10,032 bases of DNA from an uncultured Selenomonadales bacterium. GTDB lineage: Bacteria; Bacillota; Negativicutes; Selenomonadales; Selenomonadaceae. Positions 7,988 to 10,032 of this stretch are shown in pieces (the stretch's first letter is position 1; each line of letters opens with the position of its first letter). Position numbers and translations under genes: made by a program. Location: the NCBI GenBank assembly GCA_937915725.1, contig CALGGV010000158.1:1-10032 (forward strand). Direction: 5' to 3'. A model generated the notes under the pieces. The model searched no databases. It saw nothing but the letters and a program-made list of their open reading frames with translations, and had not been told where the DNA came from.

Positions 7988-8116
7988 CGTTGCCATCAGC
8001 GTTTGTCCAGCCATTTGCAGATATAGTGGCTAATTATACCCGCTGCGACCGACGCTAAAAAACTGATAATCATAATGCCCCCCTCCCTTCCGTTACCGGT
8101 TTAGGGGATGGCAACG
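7988..8116 (-). repeat. 10-bp perfect inverted repeat joining the two ends of the peptide mRNA
   Basis: Plus-strand CGTTGCCATC (7988-7997) and GATGGCAACG (8107-8116) are exact reverse complements. The right arm falls at the predicted 5' end of the minus-strand mRNA (-10 ends at 8122). The left arm overlaps the stop codon. In the RNA the 5' end would pair with the sequence starting at the stop codon, closing a loop around the whole coding region. Next to the right arm, CCCCU (8107-8103) can also pair with AGGGG (8084-8080) in the SD. Such long-distance pairing is known to keep type I toxin mRNAs (hok, aapA1) untranslated. Confidence 0.7.
7996..8073 (-). CDS. 25-residue single-span membrane peptide, candidate type I toxin
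   Basis: ATG at 8073, TGA at 7998-7996. GGGAGG (8087-8082) sits 8 nt before the start in a G-rich SD. The peptide starts MIISFLASVAAGIIS, continues through HYIC, and ends KWLDKR: one hydrophobic helix (about residues 2-19) and a short basic tail. Small size, single span, and a W-L-D plus charged C-terminus resemble type I toxins of the Fst/Ldr kind, which damage the inner membrane when made in excess; the family's usual Pro before the Gly is Ala here. It has its own promoter (8122-8150) and terminator (7916-7946). Its start codon region is complementary to the RNA encoded divergently at 8198-8255. Gene reality rests on SD, promoter, terminator and peptide character together. Toxicity is inferred; it could instead be a small regulatory membrane protein. 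Confidence 0.75.
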   Translation of the reverse strand: MIISFLASVAAGIISHYICKWLDKR

Positions 8117-8121
8117 TTGAA

Positions 8122-8150
8122 ATTTTACAACAGCCATTAACAAAATTCAA
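8122..8150 (-). promoter_or_regulatory. Promoter of the small membrane-peptide gene
   Basis: Minus strand: TTGAAT (8150-8145), 17-bp spacer, TAAAAT (8127-8122). Start is expected near 8117-8114, giving a 5' UTR of about 42 nt that begins with the arm of the inverted repeat. It lies back to back with the plus-strand promoter at 8164. Confidence 0.7.
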
Positions 8151-8174
8151 GTAAAAATTTTGCTTGCAATTTTG
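8141..8174. repeat. Dyad symmetry across the two divergent -35 boxes
   Basis: CAAAATTCAAG (8141-8151) faces CTTGCAATTTTG (8163-8174), a reverse complement except for one inserted C, with an 11-bp centre. Each arm contains the -35 box of one of the two divergent promoters. It may be an operator, or simply reflect two similar promoters set head to head. Confidence 0.5.
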
Positions 8175-8191
8175 TTATTTATTGTTATAAT
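8164..8191 (+). promoter_or_regulatory. Promoter of the divergent small RNA
   Basis: TTGCAA (8164-8169), 16-bp spacer, consensus TATAAT (8186-8191), with TGT just before it (extended -10). It is the strongest-looking promoter in the window. The start is expected at about A8198, exactly the first base of the 12-nt match to the peptide start region. Confidence 0.8.
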
Positions 8192-8197
8192 AATTTT

Positions 8198-8255
8198 ACT
8201 GATAATCATGGTGTGCCCAATAGAAAGAAACTCGGCTGGCTACCGAGCTTTTTTT
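8198..8255 (+). ncRNA. ~58-nt small RNA, candidate antitoxin of the adjacent membrane peptide
   Basis: A strong promoter ends at 8191 and an intrinsic terminator ends at 8255, which defines a transcript of about 58 nt. Its first 12 nt, ACUGAUAAUCAU (8198-8209), are fully complementary to AUGAUUAUCAGU (8073-8062) in the peptide mRNA, that is, the start codon and next three codons. After a 4-nt bulge, UGCCC (8214-8218) can also pair with GGGCA just before the start, next to the SD. This matches divergent type I systems such as tisB/istR, shoB/ohsC and zor/orz, where the 5' part of a separate RNA blocks the toxin mRNA. No convincing peptide: the frame starting at GTG 8213 has no SD and would run through two terminators. 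The RNA itself is predicted, not observed. Confidence 0.75.
8231..8255 (+). terminator. Intrinsic terminator of the small RNA
   Basis: CTCGG (8231-8235), 7-nt loop, CCGAG (8243-8247), C, then seven T (8249-8255). There is no T-run in the opposite sense, so it acts on the plus strand only. Confidence 0.85.
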
Positions 8256-8294
8256 CGTTACAGACAAAAAATTATGCTGATATAAAAATTTGGT

Positions 8295-8325
8295 GTCCTG
8301 CGAAATTTGCAGGGCGTTTTTTTTT
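8295..8325 (+). terminator. Second plus-strand terminator downstream of the small RNA
   Basis: GTCCTGC (8295-8301), loop GAAATTT, GCAGGGC (8309-8315, one U-G pair), G, then nine T (8317-8325). It is a strong terminator 40 nt after the first one, with no gene between. It may back up the first, or serve a very short RNA from a weak extended -10 (TGATATAAA, 8278-8286), for which no good -35 is visible. Confidence 0.8.
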
Positions 8326-8330
8326 GCAAC

Positions 8331-8357
8331 AAAAAAGCCGCCGAATAATTCAGCGGC
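8331..8357 (-). terminator. Intrinsic terminator of the chemoreceptor gene
   Basis: RNA-sense stem GCCGC (8357-8353) with GCGGC (8341-8337), 11-nt loop, then six U (8336-8331). It starts 28 nt after the chemoreceptor stop codon and converges with the plus-strand terminator at 8295-8325. Confidence 0.85.
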
Positions 8358-8384
8358 AAGAAAATATTTTTTGCCAAAGAAATA

Positions 8385-10032
8385 TTAGATTTTGAATTTA
8401 CCGATAGCGTCTTGCATTTCTTCGGCAAGTTTAGCCAATGCTTGAGAGGCGGCGGCAATTTCTTCATTAGAGGCGGATTGAGTTTCAGTATCGCTGGAAA
8501 TTGAATTGGTATGCTCGGAAGTTTGGCGGCTGACTTCGTTAATTGATTCAACAGCCTCAACGATTTTTTGTGCGCCGTCCGAAACTGTTTTCATTGAAGT
8601 ACCAATTCCCGCCATTTGTTGTTGAATACCATCAACACGTTGCATAATGTGTTTGAATTGTTCGCCGACTTCACGAATTGCCTCTGTTCCTTCTTGAACG
8701 TCTTTAGTACCATTTTCCATAGCCTCGACGGCAAGTGCTGTATCGTGTTGAATTTGAGTAATTCTGTCTCTAATTTGTTCAGCTGAAGTGGCGGATTCAG
8801 ATGCAAGTTTTCTAACTTCTTCAGAAACGACAGCAAAGCCGCGCCCGTGTTCACCGGCTCTAGCCGCCTCAATAGCGGCGTTAAGTGCAAGCAAGTTTGT
8901 TTGTTCAGAAATTGAAGAAATAGCCTCAACAATCTGTCCAATTTGTTGTGAACTTTCGCCGAGTTGTTTAACAACTTCAGCAGACGCCATAACACTTTTT
9001 TCGATATTTGACATTTTACCGACGGCAGATTCCATAAGTTTTTCGCCGCGCTGTGCTGCCTCAGCAGTTTCATTTGATGCCTTTGTAACAACTTTAGTTT
9101 TTTCGGACATATTTTCAATATCTTTGAAAACCAAGTCAACATTTGCTTTTGCGGCGTCAATATCTTCAAGTTGAGTATTTACGTTCATATTGACTTCGCC
9201 GACTTTTTCTGCAACGTGAACTGAAGTATCAGCGGATTGTTGCGCGCTTGCAGTCAATTCTTCAGAGGCGGCGGCAACTTGATGGGAAGTATTAGCCATT
9301 TTACTTATTAAATTACGCAAGCCTTCACTCATTGTGTTAAACGCCTGCGAAAGTGTACCAATTTCATCTTTAGAATTAATTGAAAGATTGGGAACGCCCA
9401 AATTGCCTTTTGAAAGTTGAATAGCATGATCCTGAAGTTGAGCGATAGGTCCGGTAATTGCGCCGGACATTCTCAAATTTAAGAAAACCATTACGATAAA
9501 AGCAATAATCGCAAGGATAAGATAAGTAAAACGTAAATCACTAACCGCAGAAAATACAAAACTTTCATCAACGGCAATACCTAAAATCCAGCCTGTAGCC
9601 GGTAAAGTTGTATAGGCGAAAACGCGGGATTTTCCGTTGGAGCCTTTTGGAATTATAAAATAGCCGTCGCCTTTTTGTATCATTGATTCAAAGTGCGGCG
9701 CAAGCGCGGGTAAATCTTGAATGCTTTTAACGTCCACATTTGAATAAGAATTTGCAAGTACGTTGCCGTTTGCCTCAACAATTATAGCCTCACCCTGCCC
9801 GCGATAATTTACAGATGCAACTTTTTCATCGAGTACGCCCAAAGTAATATCAACGCAAGTTGAGCCTACAAATTGTCCGTTAGATTTTATTGGAGCAACG
9901 GCTGAAATAACCATTTGATTGGTAAAGCTGTCAAGGTAAGCATCTGTAAAAGTCCATTTGCCGCTACTTTGTGCTTTTTTATACCAGTCTCTGCCGGTAG
10001 GATCAATCTTGCCGGTAAAATCGCCCGCTTTG
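8385..10032 (-). CDS. Methyl-accepting chemotaxis protein with dCache sensor, N-terminus beyond the window
   Basis: The frame is open from the right edge to TAA at 8387-8385, giving 548 residues; the ATG at 9914 is internal, because the frame and the sensor domain continue upstream. Fragment order: distal part of a periplasmic dCache_1 domain (about 1-165), one membrane helix (about 168-187), HAMP (about 188-240), then a long coiled-coil signalling domain. The kinase-contact tip carries EQTNLLALNAAIEAARAGE (about 376-394). The receptor would bind a ligand outside and control CheA/CheW. R14-x-W16-Y17, Y32-x-D34 and D61 reproduce the spacing I recall for the amino-acid-binding residues of PctA (R126, W128, Y129, Y144, D146, D173). 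An amino acid ligand is therefore likely. There is no CheR-tethering pentapeptide; the end is IGKFKI. The first membrane helix and the start are not seen. Followed by its own terminator. Confidence 0.96.
   Translation of the reverse strand, partial: KAGDFTGKIDPTGRDWYKKAQSSGKWTFTDAYLDSFTNQMVISAVAPIKSNGQFVGSTCVDITLGVLDEKVASVNYRGQGEAIIVEANGNVLANSYSNVDVKSIQDLPALAPHFESMIQKGDGYFIIPKGSNGKSRVFAYTTLPATGWILGIAVDESFVFSAVSDLRFTYLILAIIAFIVMVFLNLRMSGAITGPIAQLQDHAIQLSKGNLGVPNLSINSKDEIGTLSQAFNTMSEGLRNLISKMANTSHQVAAASEELTASAQQSADTSVHVAEKVGEVNMNVNTQLEDIDAAKANVDLVFKDIENMSEKTKVVTKASNETAEAAQRGEKLMESAVGKMSNIEKSVMASAEVVKQLGESSQQIGQIVEAISSISEQTNLLALNAAIEAARAGEHGRGFAVVSEEVRKLASESATSAEQIRDRITQIQHDTALAVEAMENGTKDVQEGTEAIREVGEQFKHIMQRVDGIQQQMAGIGTSMKTVSDGAQKIVEAVESINEVSRQTSEHTNSISSDTETQSASNEEIAAASQALAKLAEEMQDAIGKFKI

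Noticed and set aside
8010..8040. Possible plus-strand promoter inside the peptide gene for a fully overlapping antisense RNA
   Set aside because: TTGCAG and TATACC are only 14 bp apart and no terminator follows on the plus strand before 8120; the divergent RNA explains regulation better.
8213..8395. 60-codon plus-strand frame over the small RNA
   Set aside because: GTG start without SD; it runs through two strong intrinsic terminators and into the end of the chemoreceptor gene.
8788..9174. 128-codon plus-strand frame opposite the chemoreceptor
   Set aside because: Ser/Ala-rich antisense shadow of the signalling coiled coil; no SD or promoter.
9914..9914. ATG at 9914 as the start of the chemoreceptor
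   Set aside because: The frame remains open to the edge, and upstream residues contain conserved sensor positions (R-x-W-Y, Y-x-D); the true start is outside.

Overview
The window looks bacterial, A+T-rich (roughly 40% GC by eye), with strong Shine-Dalgarno sites, TTGCAA/TTGACA-type promoters with extended -10 boxes, and hairpin-plus-T-run terminators. The chemoreceptor style and these signals suggest a Bacillota-type anaerobe. A diderm Negativicute is possible, because a giant surface-type protein lies next to a chemoreceptor, but nothing here proves the lineage.

Layout, left to right. (1) Positions 1-7441, minus strand: one uninterrupted reading frame of 2480 codons that runs off the left edge. 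I read every codon and found no stop. It encodes a giant, acidic, Thr/Ala/Ser/Asp-rich, beta-strand-repeat type protein with only two cysteines and no N-terminal signal peptide. All the short reading frames on either strand in this stretch are shadows of it. (2) Positions 7442-7915: a long, structured 5' leader of the giant gene with two candidate promoters, an imperfect direct repeat and a possible 16-residue leader peptide. (3) Positions 7916-8255: a compact locus that has not been annotated as a gene and that I interpret as a divergent type I toxin-antitoxin system. It has a 25-residue membrane peptide on the minus strand with its own promoter, SD and terminator. A ~58-nt RNA on the plus strand has its own promoter and terminator, and its first 12 nt are perfectly complementary to the peptide's start codon region. 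A 10-bp perfect inverted repeat would pair the 5' end of the peptide mRNA with the sequence at its stop codon. (4) Positions 8256-8384: two convergent terminators, one on each strand. (5) Positions 8385-10032, minus strand: the C-terminal 548 residues of a methyl-accepting chemotaxis protein with a dCache sensor that carries the amino-acid-binding residue pattern. It runs off the right edge.

No direct functional link between the chemoreceptor and the giant protein is visible. They are separated by the toxin-antitoxin-like locus and have independent signals. The most interesting part is that locus: it is well supported by internal complementarity, although both RNAs are predictions.
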